A stretch of DNA of 64,000 bases from Diaporthe sp. PMI_573. Its lineage: Eukaryota > Ascomycota > Sordariomycetes > Diaporthales > Diaporthaceae. Made by a program: the position numbers and the translations under genes. Each line of letters begins with the position of its first letter. Position 1 is the stretch's first letter. Of the stretch, positions 22,530 to 33,524 are shown one piece after another. Below the pieces are notes generated by a model that saw nothing but the letters and a program-made list of their open reading frames with translations, was not told the DNA's origin and made no database searches. The stretch is taken from positions 1 through 64,000 of the forward strand of contig JAJTUP010000053.1 of assembly GCA_021399435.1 (NCBI GenBank), read 5' to 3'.

Positions 22530-24820
22530 ATGCCCAGAATATTGTGTGTGGCGGAAAAGCCATCCATATCCAAAGCCGTTGCAGGCCATCTGTCGGGAGG
22601 GCAACTTGAAACGGTGGGCACATTAGCAAGCGTCGTGAGGACTGCCATGCTGACAATATTTGCTCAGCGCAATACTCGGAACAAATACATCAAGAATTAC
22701 TGTTTTGAATTCGATTTCGGTCCGCCATGGGGCAATTGCAGTGTGACCATGACCGCCGTCACTGGGCATCTCACCAGCACAGACTTCACTTCTGGCTACA
22801 AGAACTGGAGCTATCCGCCTCCTGTCACATTGTTTGCGGCTCCCATCAACACTTTTGTTTCGAATGTTAGTACCACCTACGACGGTGTGCACATGGAACG
22901 TGTTACTAAACGTATATAGGACAAGGGTGATGTCGCCAAGAACATCGAGGAGCAGGCTAGGTACTGCAGAGCTCTGTTCATTTGGACAGATTGTGACCGT
23001 GAAGGGGAGCACATTGGAGGTGAGATCCGGGATGCGGCCAAGAAAGGCAATCCCCGGATCGAGGTCAAACGAGCTCAATTCAGCAACATCGAAAGGGCGT
23101 GAGTAGACTCGGGTCAATCTTTCATGCGAAAATTCGTACTGACGGCCCCAAGCCATATACTGAATGCGGCTCGCCACTTGAGGGACCTCGATCAGAGGCA
23201 GGTGGACGCTGTCCAGGCCCGAATCGAGTCAGATTTGCGGACTGGTTACGCCTTCACTAGGTTTCTCACCAACAGTCTGCGCTCACTCGGTGGACCTATT
23301 CAAAACTCCATGATAAGCTACGGTATGTCTTGTTCCCCGTCTGGGTTCTTCTTCCAAAAGAGAACAGGTCGATGACTAAACCCCCTAGGGTCCTGTCAAT
23401 TCCCTACCCTGGGTTTCGTTGTGGATCGCTACTTCAAAGTGCAGAACTTTGTGCCGGAGAACTTCTGGGGCATCAAGGTGACACACAAGAAAGACGGTCT
23501 CAGCGTCACTTTCAACTGGGAGCGACACCGTCTCTTCGACAGGGCTGCTGTCGTCATTCTTTACGAGAGATGCCTGAGCGCAAAGCGAGCAAAAGTTGTC
23601 AAGGTCCAGGAGAAACCCACCAAAAAGTGGAAGCCCCTGCCTTTGACGACCGTCGAGCTTCAGAAAATGGCAACAAGATTTCTGCGGATGACTGGTCAGC
23701 AGGCTCTCACTGTGGCCGAGAGTCTATACAACAGGGGTTTCATCAGTTACCCAAGAACCGAGACGGACCAGTTCGATAAAGGCATGAACCTTCGCGAACT
23801 CGTCCGAAAGCAAACCCAAGACAACCGCTGGGGTCAATTTGCCCAGGACCTGGTGGACAACTCTTTCCAACAACCGAGGAATGGCCGTCACAACGACAAG
23901 GCCCATCCTCCGATCCACCCTATCACTTACGCAGCTCCTTCTGTTCTAAACGACCAAGAGAAGTCTCTGTACGAGTTTGTAACCCGTCGGTTCCTTGCGT
24001 GCTGCTCCGAAGACGCAAAAGGCACCGCTACGGATGTGGACATCTTGTATGGCGACGAGGGCTTCCATGCCCACGGCGTCATCGTCTTGGAGCGCAATTA
24101 CCTCGACGTATATCCATATGAAAATTGGACAAATACGGCCGAGCTGCCCAATCTCACCCTGGGAGAGGTGTTCGAGCCTACAGAGGCGATGATGACCGAG
24201 GGCAAGACGACGCCTCCAGGATACCTCACAGAGGCGGATCTCCTGGCCCTAATGGATGCGAACGGCATCGGCACGGATGCCACAATGGCAGAGCACATCG
24301 AAAAAATCCAGACGCGGGAGTATGTCCAGGCCGTGGATCGAGCGCAGCCGGCGGCAGGCGGTGGAGACGACGAGGACGAGGCAGAAGCTCCGGCCACAAG
24401 AGGGGGACGTGGTGGTCGAGGAAGCCGTGGCGGCCGTGGTGGACGCGGTGGCAGGGGAGGGCGCGGCGGAGGGCGCGGCGGCGGCGGGGGGAGATCCATC
24501 AGGGTCTTCGTACCGACACAGCTTGGCGTGGCCCTCATCGAGGGGTTCGACAGGATGAACTTCGAGACGAGCCTGGCCAAGCCGTTCCTGCGCAAGGAGA
24601 TGGAGATCAAGATGAAGGCGATCTGCGAGGGCAGAAACTCCAAGGAGGACTTCCTGCGGGACAACCTACAGCAGTACCGCGCCGTCTTCGACCAGTCGAC
24701 AGAGCAGCTGGATGTGCTCAAAGATGTGAGTGGTCTGGTGAAGCATCGCATGGTCGTGACGCTGACTTGATGTTTCCACAGGCCTGCAGAAGGTACATGT
24801 TTCAGGGCGCCGCTGGATGA
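22431..24820 (+). CDS. top3: DNA topoisomerase III (type IA), likely dual start
   Basis: Type IA topoisomerase that works with a RecQ helicase and Rmi1 to dissolve recombination intermediates. Six exons: 22431-22613, 22668-22865, 22920-23098, 23153-23322, 23389-24725 and 24782-24820. From the internal ATG at 22530 the protein is 668 aa and starts MPRILCVAEKPS, the classic TOPRIM opening. From the in-frame ATG at 22431 it gains 33 residues rich in Arg/Ser with no acidic residue, like a mitochondrial leader. TOPRIM acidic motif WTDCDREGE is intact. The catalytic tyrosine is in GFISYPRTETDQF (Y331 of the short form). An Asp/Glu stretch and about 12 RGG units (about residues 545-590) sit in a loop before the last core segment. 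Intron 1 is 54 nt, stop-free. No C-terminal zinc fingers are present, as is usual in fungi. Confidence 0.95.
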
Positions 24821-25886
24821 ACGGAGGTTCTGCGTTTGATGAGGTCAATGACAGTCCCTGGTGCCGGAATTCATCCGGACAAGGAGATTCTCTCGACATC
24901 GCTCCTAGCACGCTGTGGTGTGGTTCAGCCTTCTGAGGTACGTCAAGCAGCAATGTTGTAAATGCAGCCCTCGATCGGCAACAAAGCGGCAGGATCGCTC
25001 CCATTGCTTCCCAAAGAATTACCTGATACTTCAAGGAGGAATAAGGTGCTACACGATCAAAATTGACCTCGGTATCTAAACGATTGTAGGCTGCACAACA
25101 TCATTATCACGTCTCAAAGGCGCGGCTCTGCAGCAACACAAATGCACGAGGCCATATCGCCGACAGGTGTGGTGGGAGGATGCGCCAGTCCCACCGCAGC
25201 CGACGCGATCCCAATACTTCGAGATGAGACATTTCGAATGGCCCTGCTCTGTTCCTCGAAGCGTCTCCTGTGTCTGCCCATCTTCGCGAACGGGATAGGC
25301 GGGCGAGGTCGCGTGAAGGGCCCGCCGGTCCGGAGGAGGAGAAGAAAGAGTGTGTGTGTTACAGGGGCTGTACAGGGGGCAAATTGGCAACCATTTGGAG
25401 ACACTGTTTTTTTTTTCGCGTTGCATGACCCAGCCGTGGTGCAGCTGGGGCAGATCTAGCGTACTGGTGGTATTGTAGCCCGAGCGTGGTACATATTCAT
25501 GGTGGCATTAGCTGCCCAATTCAAGTATTTACACCCTCGACATTGTTCTGCTTGTGCAAATGTCTGAAAGAAGTCTTCTTCAATTCAAAGCACTCACAGT
25601 GTGCATACACGTATACGTAGGAATGCCTGTTGTTTTCTCTGGAAGGGTCCTAGGCACATGAAGTTGTACAAACGCAGCATTCACCAAGTCACGAGGTCTG
25701 CGGTATAATATACCATGGTGCGGGTCGACTTTTTTTGTGTTCATTTACACTATGTACGTACTGACTGAACGCACGAGACAGCGGTCATAACAGAAATTAG
25801 AATCGTAGCTAACCGAAGACAGAGATGCAGCCCCAAGCCAAGCCAAGCCCAAACCGAAGGAGTAAGGAAATAAGTAAATAACCCGT
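24821..25886. other. convergent intergenic region
   Basis: 1.07 kb between the 3' ends of Top3 (plus) and pacC (minus). A T tract near 25408-25417 is the only visible simple sequence. No gene seen. Confidence 0.6.
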
Positions 25887-27805
25887 TTACTCGTCAACGT
25901 CCATTGGCAGGGTAGGGTACAGGGGCTTCTCAGCGCCCTTGTCGGCCTCCTGCAGAGAAGGATCAATCAACTCGTCTTCACCCTCGCTGTCGGAGTACTG
26001 GCCACCCTTGAGGCGGTCACGAATCGCCTCGCGGAGGAACTCGATGACGCGGACGTTCTGGAGCCAGTTCTCATACGGCTCAGGCTCGCCGTTGATGTCA
26101 CCATCGTCTGACTGCGAGGAAGGAGACATGGCCTCGGCCTTGGGCGTGGGAGCCCTGTCCGAGTCGTCCGAGGCACGCCGGGAACCGCTGGCGCGCTGGA
26201 GCATGCCGCCGGACAGCCTGCGCTGGTCGTTGCCGCCAAAGGTTGAGCCGAGCGTGCTGATGGTTGAAGAACCGTATGAGGTGGTGGCAGGTAATGATGG
26301 GTATGCAACAGAAGCAGAAGAGCCGTGACGCGCGCCGGGGGACATGCCAGACGATGACACTGGGGAGTGACCCGATGTGTACGATAGAGAGCTCGACGGA
26401 GGCGTGTGGGCCGGTGTGTTTCCGGTCGTGGAGGACACGGCACTCAGGGGCGAGGGCATCTGCTGCGCGGCAGAGACGGCGTAGTGCTCACTCGCGGGGT
26501 TGGGCCTGGCAACAGGAGACTGGTGGCGCAGGTCGAAAGAAGATGGGTAGTGGCTGCTGGGGGGAGAACCGCTGTTCTCGTACACGGTGCTCTGCATCTG
26601 CTCCAGGATCTGGTCGATCTGCTCAAGGTCACCCTTGGTTCGCAGGTTTGGCATGGGTGGCAGGTAGTAGTGCTGGTCCATGGCGCTGTGTGCAGAGTGG
26701 CCGCCACCGATGGCAGGGAGAGCGGGTGCGGCAGTCATGTACTGGGTACCGAGGCCACCGGTGTGGACAGACAGGGCTCCGTGGAGGGGCATCAGCGATC
26801 TCCCAACGTGGGCATAGTTGGCTGGGTCAAGGCTCCTCCGCTTGGCGTGTCCAAAGAAATCATTCAGATCGTCGTAGCCGCGCCTGCGGTCGTACGCGGC
26901 ACCGTAGCCCAAAGGCTCGGCGCGGTGGTTGGGGATGGGCTGTCCATAGTATCCAATGGGGCCATAGGCCTGGGGTGGCCCGTGAGCAGCATAGTAGCTA
27001 TGCGGGGGTGGCTGACCAAACGCGGCGGAATTAGTACGCATCTGATGGCCGTTGTGATCATAGAAGCTGGACGGAGCTATAGAGGCAGATTAGCCTCGCC
27101 ATATCCCGAGGAAAAAACAGAGACGGGATAACTATACCTTTTCCCGGGCGACCGTAGGATGCGTTCATGCCGCCATGCTGGTCCTGGGGTGACCTGATCA
27201 AGACGCTGTCGTCGGCGTGGGTCTTGACGTGCTTCTTGAGATCCTGGGGGCGCTTGAAAGACTTTCCGCAGAAGTCGCACTTGTGTGGCTTCAGGGGGAC
27301 GTGGACACGAATGTGAGAAGTGATGTGGTCGCGCTTGACCGTTGTGGTACGGCAAGAGTTCCACTGGCAAGTCAGGTTGAGGTTGTTGGTGCTCTTCCTG
27401 CCAACGTGCCTCTCACAGATGTGGTCCTGTTATGCGGGTTAGCTTATGTTAAGAAAATGACTATTTACTCCCGGGTGCTCATCCGATGAAGATCATCCCA
27501 GAGTGCAACGTCACAGGGTGAACAACCCCATATGAACATCACCGATGAGATTTCTGTTCCACACAGATGATGCAGTGCATCCCAAGCAAAACTGGTTGAC
27601 TTACGTAGAGAGTTTCGGCAGTGTTGAACCTCTGGTTGCAGGCGTTCCACCTGCAGACCAGGCTCTCATCGGCGTTCGCATTGGAGGCATTGGAAGCCGA
27701 AGACGTGGATGCAGCAGTAGTGGATGCCGGGGTGTTGCCATCAGAGCCGGAGCCCGCATTGGGGCTCTGCGACTGTTCGCTTGCGTTGTCTTGGGTGGAT
27801 GACAT
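25887..27805 (-). CDS. pacC: pH-response transcription factor PacC
   Basis: Zinc-finger regulator of alkaline-pH genes, activated by proteolysis through the Pal pathway. Three exons: 27805-27605, 27426-27138 and 27076-25887, giving 559 aa. Three C2H2 fingers lie at about residues 51-137: the first starts CRWNAC and is split by intron 1, the second starts CQWNSC, and the third starts [11 protein letters not shown]. Two YPxL motifs, YPSLP (about 422) and YPTLP (about 552), match PalA-binding sites that flank the signalling-protease region. The acidic C-terminus holds the inhibitory and processing segments. The start is the [10 protein letters not shown]; upstream codons in the frame lack an ATG. 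The promoter is crowded with its own consensus sites, pointing to autoregulation. Confidence 0.97.
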
Positions 27806-30800
27806 GTTTGCTGCGGTGCCGTGTGCCGACTGACAGGGCAGTAAGGTGAGGTTGGGCCAGGAGCAAGCTCGAAGCTCGACAGGGTCGGGTGCTGGTCTTG
27901 GCACTGATTGGTCGCCAAGAAGACTGTTTTCTCCACACTAAGAGCACGTGGGGTACAACAGGCAGCCGAGTCAAGCCGATAAGACTTGGAAGGGTCAGGG
28001 TGGGAGCGTCCAAGATATCTTCTCTGGACTTGCAGTTTCTCTTGACCTCTTGACCTTTTTTGCCAAAGAATTGAAGAGGAGAGGATCCGCCCGGGACGAG
28101 AAAGGGAGAGGGGCGCCCATCACCTCTTTCTTATTCTCCTCGCTCGACGAAAAGGTTTGCCAAGATATTCCGCCAGTTCCAAAGTCAGAGGGGCTCGCCG
28201 CTGCCCCTTGCCTATTGGCTGCCCGCCCGGCGACTTTGTCTGTGAGATAAGGCGTGACCTTGCTGCCTCGAGGGGCCCGGTGCCAGACCTGCCTCGCTCT
28301 GCCGCAGGAGCACTGCCACCTGTTCGGTAACACCATGTACTCCCTAGCAGAATGCCAAGGCCCGCCAAGACTTTGCAGAGACGCTAGCGGGCTGCCAAGA
28401 GTACGCCAGGCGGCAGAGGACACTTGCGCTGTTTTGTGGCCCCTTTGTCGCATGTTCCAAGTTCCAAACGACGCCCTGGGTCCGACCGTTCAACAGACTC
28501 GCCTGGCGTCCGTGATCGAGCCCGACCAAGGAAGCGAAAGGGCCGTTGGACATCAGTGGTGCAACAGTCAGGAAAGGGAGAAGAGTCAAACGTCGGCCCA
28601 GCAGAAGGGAACATGCTCAGCTCGGGAACCAGGGCAGAGTCCAGCCTGGGCACCTTCGGCACGGCCAGACGGATGCCGTCGGGAGATGCAGTGGCATGGT
28701 TAAAGTCACATTACTCGCTCTCGTGTCTCAACGCTTCCAACCTCTTTGTCCCCGACCGGTCATGGTCCCTTTCGTAATAATAGTTCGATCATCGACATTC
28801 ATGCACCCTTTCCTGACCATAATCCTTCCCTGTGATCCATGCGATGCGATGCATACACGGGGGGAACAGAGAGATATCTCCATGAGACGCTGGCCCTGAT
28901 TTGGTCTTAGCAGCCAAGCTTGCCCAGAGCATTGGCAATCAGCCAAGAATTGGCCGGAGCGGAATCGCCAAGCGAAGCGTGTGTCTGCTGATTTGGCACT
29001 GCCTCACGTCCGAGGATGCTGGGCATTGCAATGCTAGCCTCTTGCCCAGAGAATTACTGAAGCACTTCACAGGGGCGACCCAGGGGTATTGGAGGGTACT
29101 GAGACCCGAGCATCTGGCCCTTACGCTGCAATCGGTTTCTCGGCGGCAGGGCGGTCACGCAACTCTTTGCACCCCTCCTCCTTTCCATTCGACCTCTCAC
29201 GGGCTGCGTTCTTTCTTGGCTGGGCGGAACGCTTGTGTCGAGGCTCTTGGCCTCCCAGCGGAAACGAGAGCGGGGATGCGATGCCCAGAAATCGCAGAAA
29301 CGGGTCTCTGGGGGCGATGGATCCATTGTTCATCTCCGTCCTGAAAGCTGGGCAATCGCCAGAAGCCAGTCGCCGCCATCGCCGCCACCACCGCCACCAC
29401 CACTGCCGCCCAAAGTGGTGCCACAGAGGGGAGGTTCGAGAGGACACGCCGCAAACGTTCTGTAATTGCCGCAAGAATGGGACTGGTATTACATCAAGGC
29501 AGTCGCTCGGAAACTATACCTCGGCGCAGGTAACTGTCCGCCTGCGCTTCTCTGCCTCCACGAGTCGCGCTGGGAAATTTGACGGAATGCCGGATGGTTG
29601 GCAAGCCCGTCAAGCACGGTCGAGCAGAATGAGCCACGGTTCTGTCGGCATGCAAGAGGACCAGCCGCCACGCATTCAGGATGGCTGAGAACGTTGGATG
29701 ACGTCGGTGTTCCTTTGGCGGCAGAGAGGCAGTGTGCTCAGCACCCGCTCAGCTTGCCGTGTTGCCCGCAATCGATTCGCCACAACGAGGCTTAGGTGTT
29801 GGATGGTTTCCTGGTCACCACAAGTTCACACTTCTTGGGTGTCTTCGTTCCTTGGACCAAGCTGATTTGTGGCTGGCGGCAATTCACGAGGTCTCGGCTT
29901 GGAGCGTGAACTGCTGCTAACTCTGCGTAGCGTGAACGTGAAGTGTATGGGAAAGTGTAAGTGAGTTCTAAAAGTGGTGCAGTTCAGGAGTCTGGTTGGG
30001 CAAATGCGTCAAATCATCTGGATACCGGATGATGCGTTTCATTGATCGACTTGATGAGAGACGTTTCAAGCTGTGAACGCAGAGTCGTGAATCTATTTTG
30101 AGAACGAGTGTCTGTTTCCGAGTGGTGAGACGCGTGCGCATTGGCGAACTGCCTCTCGTCTCCCAGGGTGAAGACAAACACCACGCATCGAATCGCTGGG
30201 TGCAGCAGACCAGACCTGCAACACCCTCGAAATAGCCAGAGTGGTACATGACCAGTAATAATGCGAAATCGCTTCCGTCAGCTCATCCTCGTCCAGTCGC
30301 AGTCCTCTTCCCAGAGGCTTTCTCACCCTCGCACATAGCATCGTCAGAGCCTCTGTCAAATACGCACTCACTTTCCAGCACAACCACACTGGCGTTCAAC
30401 ACAAGCACGCGCTAGTTAAAGTCCACCAAGCCGAGTGCTTACCCACTCGAAGGTTTCGAGGTGCAGGTGGGAAGAAGAGCAAAGAAGAAAAAAAGCTCTC
30501 GTCCCACCCTTGGCGCTCCTCGACGAGGACGGGGCGGAACCTCGCGGGACGAGCATTCCTGCCCAGAGCTGACGACGCGAGCAGTAGTACCCTTTTGCCT
30601 CCGGGCCCAAGCAAAAGAGGTGCGTTTGTGCGCAGTGGAAAGCCAAGCGTGATACAAGACCTAGGCTGGCAGGTCTTGGCGTCTGCACCGGGCGGAAAGT
30701 CTTACGATAGAGAAAACCCTCCTGTCCCCTCTCTCTATACCACCACCTCTCCGCCTTCTTTCTCCCCTTACCCACTCGGGAATCTTAACCAGGGCCAGGG

Positions 30801-32447
30801 ACGACTTCGCGGCATGCTTTGCTGCAGGAGCGTGAATCAGCATATGCACTGCGAGGCGTTCTGGTTGCTCCTTCGCGCCCGGCTCAGTTCGAAGTGTTGG
30901 CTTTGGGGGCAGGTTCAGTCTGCAGCTATACTCCTTGGGTTTGATGGCGTGCGCGGGAGGAGGGCGCCGTTACGAAAGTCTCGTGGAGAGAGAAAAATCG
31001 GGCCACTACAGTCGGTGACCGAATCGCTGGGCATCAGCAACGTGCTTGGTTTTCGGTCCTGAGCTGATGCCACGCCGTTCGTCACTTTGGGTTGCATACC
31101 TCGGGCGTTAACAGATGCTACGTCTTCCAGTGGGGATCATTTATCACGAATGTCCTGTGGACGAATCCCACAGATTCAGGACGTTGATTCAATCATCTAG
31201 AACCTTTTCATACGGAGTCGACATACAGTGGTATGGCCTTGCATTGGGACGCACAGCAACGGGTAGCCCAGCGGCGGATTAAACACCAATACCTTGCAGC
31301 AATGTCACCCAAAACATGCAATTAGTAGAACTACCTCATATGTGGAGATGCTCGTCCCGCTCTCCTGCATCGTATGTACTGTGTAGGCGGCTCTGGGGTT
31401 CGAAAGTTTGGGGATCCCTGGGGCTGCTGGCAGCATGTGCTGTAGTCGCAAACACGTCGCACGATCGCATGCGAGATCTGAAGCGCAAAAAAAGAGACCC
31501 GCATGACACGAGGGAATCCACACCCGAAGATGCAATGCAGGTGGACGTCACATGGAAGCAGCGATCAAGAGTTCCATTTTCAGCCTAGCGAGAGACAGGT
31601 GTAAAAATCTCTGTAGACTTTCCCGAAACTACCAATCCACCCGTCGCCAAAAAAAAAAAGTTTGTTTTTACTGTTTTTTCTCTCCTACTGTGTTCCGTCT
31701 CCCATTTACCACTTGCATGGTAACACACGCATTCAAACGAAGCGGTGATGACGTCTCTCAACCTCTCTGCATCTCATCTCCATCAATTAGACCGATGCCT
31801 CTCCTATCAATTGGCACCCTTCCTCTCAGGCCTGCCGCATGTTGCTGGTCACATGCTCAGCGTCAATCGTTCCAGTAAAGCTTGTGAGAAAGCTGTGATG
31901 GCAGCGTGCTGTTTTCCATTATGGTGGATGTGTTGAAGTCTTCCAGAGAACAGCAAAATCAAGAGCGATAAAACAATAGCTATCAGCTCAATTGTGGTCG
32001 AGGCTACCGAAGCTCAGCCAGCTTGCGTTGGGGGATACCGACCACTTCAGTGGGTGCATCCAGAGTAAGTCTGATGTCGACGAGTTCCGGCTGGAAGCTC
32101 CAGGCTGCAATATGTCGAAGAAAAAGCCTCATTTTCCGTTGGGTATAAAAGATCTCGGTGGCTTGAGGAAAGGTGCCAGGCCGAGACCGTGAAAAGGTAT
32201 GTCCGTCCGTACCTAGGGAAGGTTTCATATCCGATGAAGTGGTGATGTGCGTATCCCTTGCCGCGGGTACAAAACAAAACGCCAAAAGAGTATTGATGAT
32301 CCAGAGGTCGCCGCCCCGATCAGAATGAAGCGGCGGCACCTATGCCGCCCCCGCCCAAATCCGATTACGAAGCCGGCCCCGACCAATTCGCCCAGCCTCG
32401 AAAATGCCAAACCAAAATGAAACGCCGCTGCCATGCAATAAAAGAGT
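27806..32447. other. 4.6 kb intergenic region upstream of pacC
   Basis: The region between the pacC start and the 3' end of the Stb3-like gene. No supported gene. A GCC/ACC-rich stretch lies near 29375-29412. The notable content is a cluster of PacC-type hexamers, listed separately. Confidence 0.6.
27897..30680. promoter_or_regulatory. cluster of PacC consensus sites upstream of pacC
   Basis: Perfect GCCAAG hexamers (either strand) occur at 27897, 27914, 28159, 28354, 28364, 28394, 28913, 28942, 28977, 29215, 29246, 30509, 30642 and 30675. Fourteen in 2.8 kb compares with about 1.4 expected for equal base use. GCCARG is the established PacC site, so direct autoregulation is likely. Confidence 0.7.
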
Positions 32448-33524
32448 TTATACAGAACCAAGACGGATCAAGGCCTCGATAGCCTCCCGCTCCTGCGCGT
32501 CAGAGGTTGCCGCGAGTGCAGCGAAGTCGATGTTGTTCAACTGAGGTGCCCGAGCCATGCCGGAAGAGGTCGTGTGGAAACGAGTGGGGAAGGTCCCCGG
32601 CTGGGCCTGGGCAGACCTGGAGTACGACTGGGCGCGGAGGCCTGCGGCCCCGATGGCAGCCCAGTCCTCCTCGTCGGTCACGTCGTCCGGATCATCGTCA
32701 TTCATCTCGACGTCATCGTCATCAACCTCGGAGCATGAAGCAGAGGCGGGGCCATCCATCGACATGTTGTCCGCGTCGTTGTCGTGTATATAGAACCCGC
32801 GCTCGTCGTGGGAGAAGGCCAAGGATTCCTCCGGGCTCGAAGCGGCCGGACGCGTTCGCTCGTTGCTCCACGCCGCTCCCCCTGCTATGGGGATGCCAGA
32901 AAGGCTCGGCGAAGACATGTACGAGGAGGACGCGTCCTGTATGGCCTGAGAGTCGTGCCAGGATTGACCCTTGCGCCTGGCGTCCCACCGACCCCAGCCT
33001 ACCTTTTCAAATTCTACGTCGCCGTCCAAACCGCCGCCCTCGCGACCACTTCCTCGTCCCTCCAATGCCCCCACAACAAGCCGTCGCGCCTTTGCTGGTG
33101 GTATGCTTGCGAAGCCAGGAACCGACGTGGTCAGGTAGCCGGTGATGTGCCGTATCGCAAGCGGGCCGTGGTTCAGCAGGATGTCAGGCAGGTGGTGCTT
33201 GGCCAGCAGGGCCGGGGTGATAGCGCCGACGGGGTCGTTCTGGGCCGCGCCAGGGGATGCGTGAGCGCCAGTATCAAACTGGGCGCTGGTGTCGCCCTGG
33301 GCGGCGTGCAGGTCCAGGTGGGGGACGTCGGACTCGAGCTTCGCCTTGAGGAACTGGGCGCGCAGCCCATGGGGGCGCAACCCGGGGGATATGGAGTTCG
33401 GAGGGGTGGGGAGGGGAAGAGGGTGAGATCGTGTCACAGGGACGCTCTGGGCCGCTACAGCAGTTAAGTTGTCTCGGCCAGAGGTCGCTTGAATATCGCG
33501 AGCAGCAGATGCCATGGTTGCCAT
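32448..33524 (-). CDS. stb3: Stb3-like Sin3-binding protein
   Basis: Putative transcriptional regulator of the Stb3 family. In yeast Stb3 binds the ribosomal RNA processing element, recruits the Sin3 deacetylase and responds to TOR/glucose. Single coding exon, 358 aa. The family domain is clear at about residues 95-190: LLAKHHLPDILLNHGPLAIR, HITGYLTTSVPGFASIPPAK, then a segment FEKVGWGRWDARRKGQ. An acidic stretch (EVDDDDVEMNDDDPDD) follows and a short helix closes the protein (REAIEALIRLGSV). The start is the ATG at 33524; a second ATG three codons on is possible. A consensus donor CCAG/GTAAGT at 33760/33759 with a CTGAC branch site near 33583 marks a likely intron in the 5' leader. Confidence 0.85.
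   Translation of the reverse strand: MATMASAARDIQATSGRDNLTAVAAQSVPVTRSHPLPLPTPPNSISPGLRPHGLRAQFLKAKLESDVPHLDLHAAQGDTSAQFDTGAHASPGAAQNDPVGAITPALLAKHHLPDILLNHGPLAIRHITGYLTTSVPGFASIPPAKARRLVVGALEGRGSGREGGGLDGDVEFEKVGWGRWDARRKGQSWHDSQAIQDASSSYMSSPSLSGIPIAGGAAWSNERTRPAASSPEESLAFSHDERGFYIHDNDADNMSMDGPASASCSEVDDDDVEMNDDDPDDVTDEEDWAAIGAAGLRAQSYSRSAQAQPGTFPTRFHTTSSGMARAPQLNNIDFAALAATSDAQEREAIEALIRLGSV

Noticed and set aside
29362..29412. proline-rich reading of the GCC/ACC-rich stretch
   Set aside because: Any frame through a GCC/ACC repeat gives poly-Pro or poly-Ala. There is no gene structure around it.
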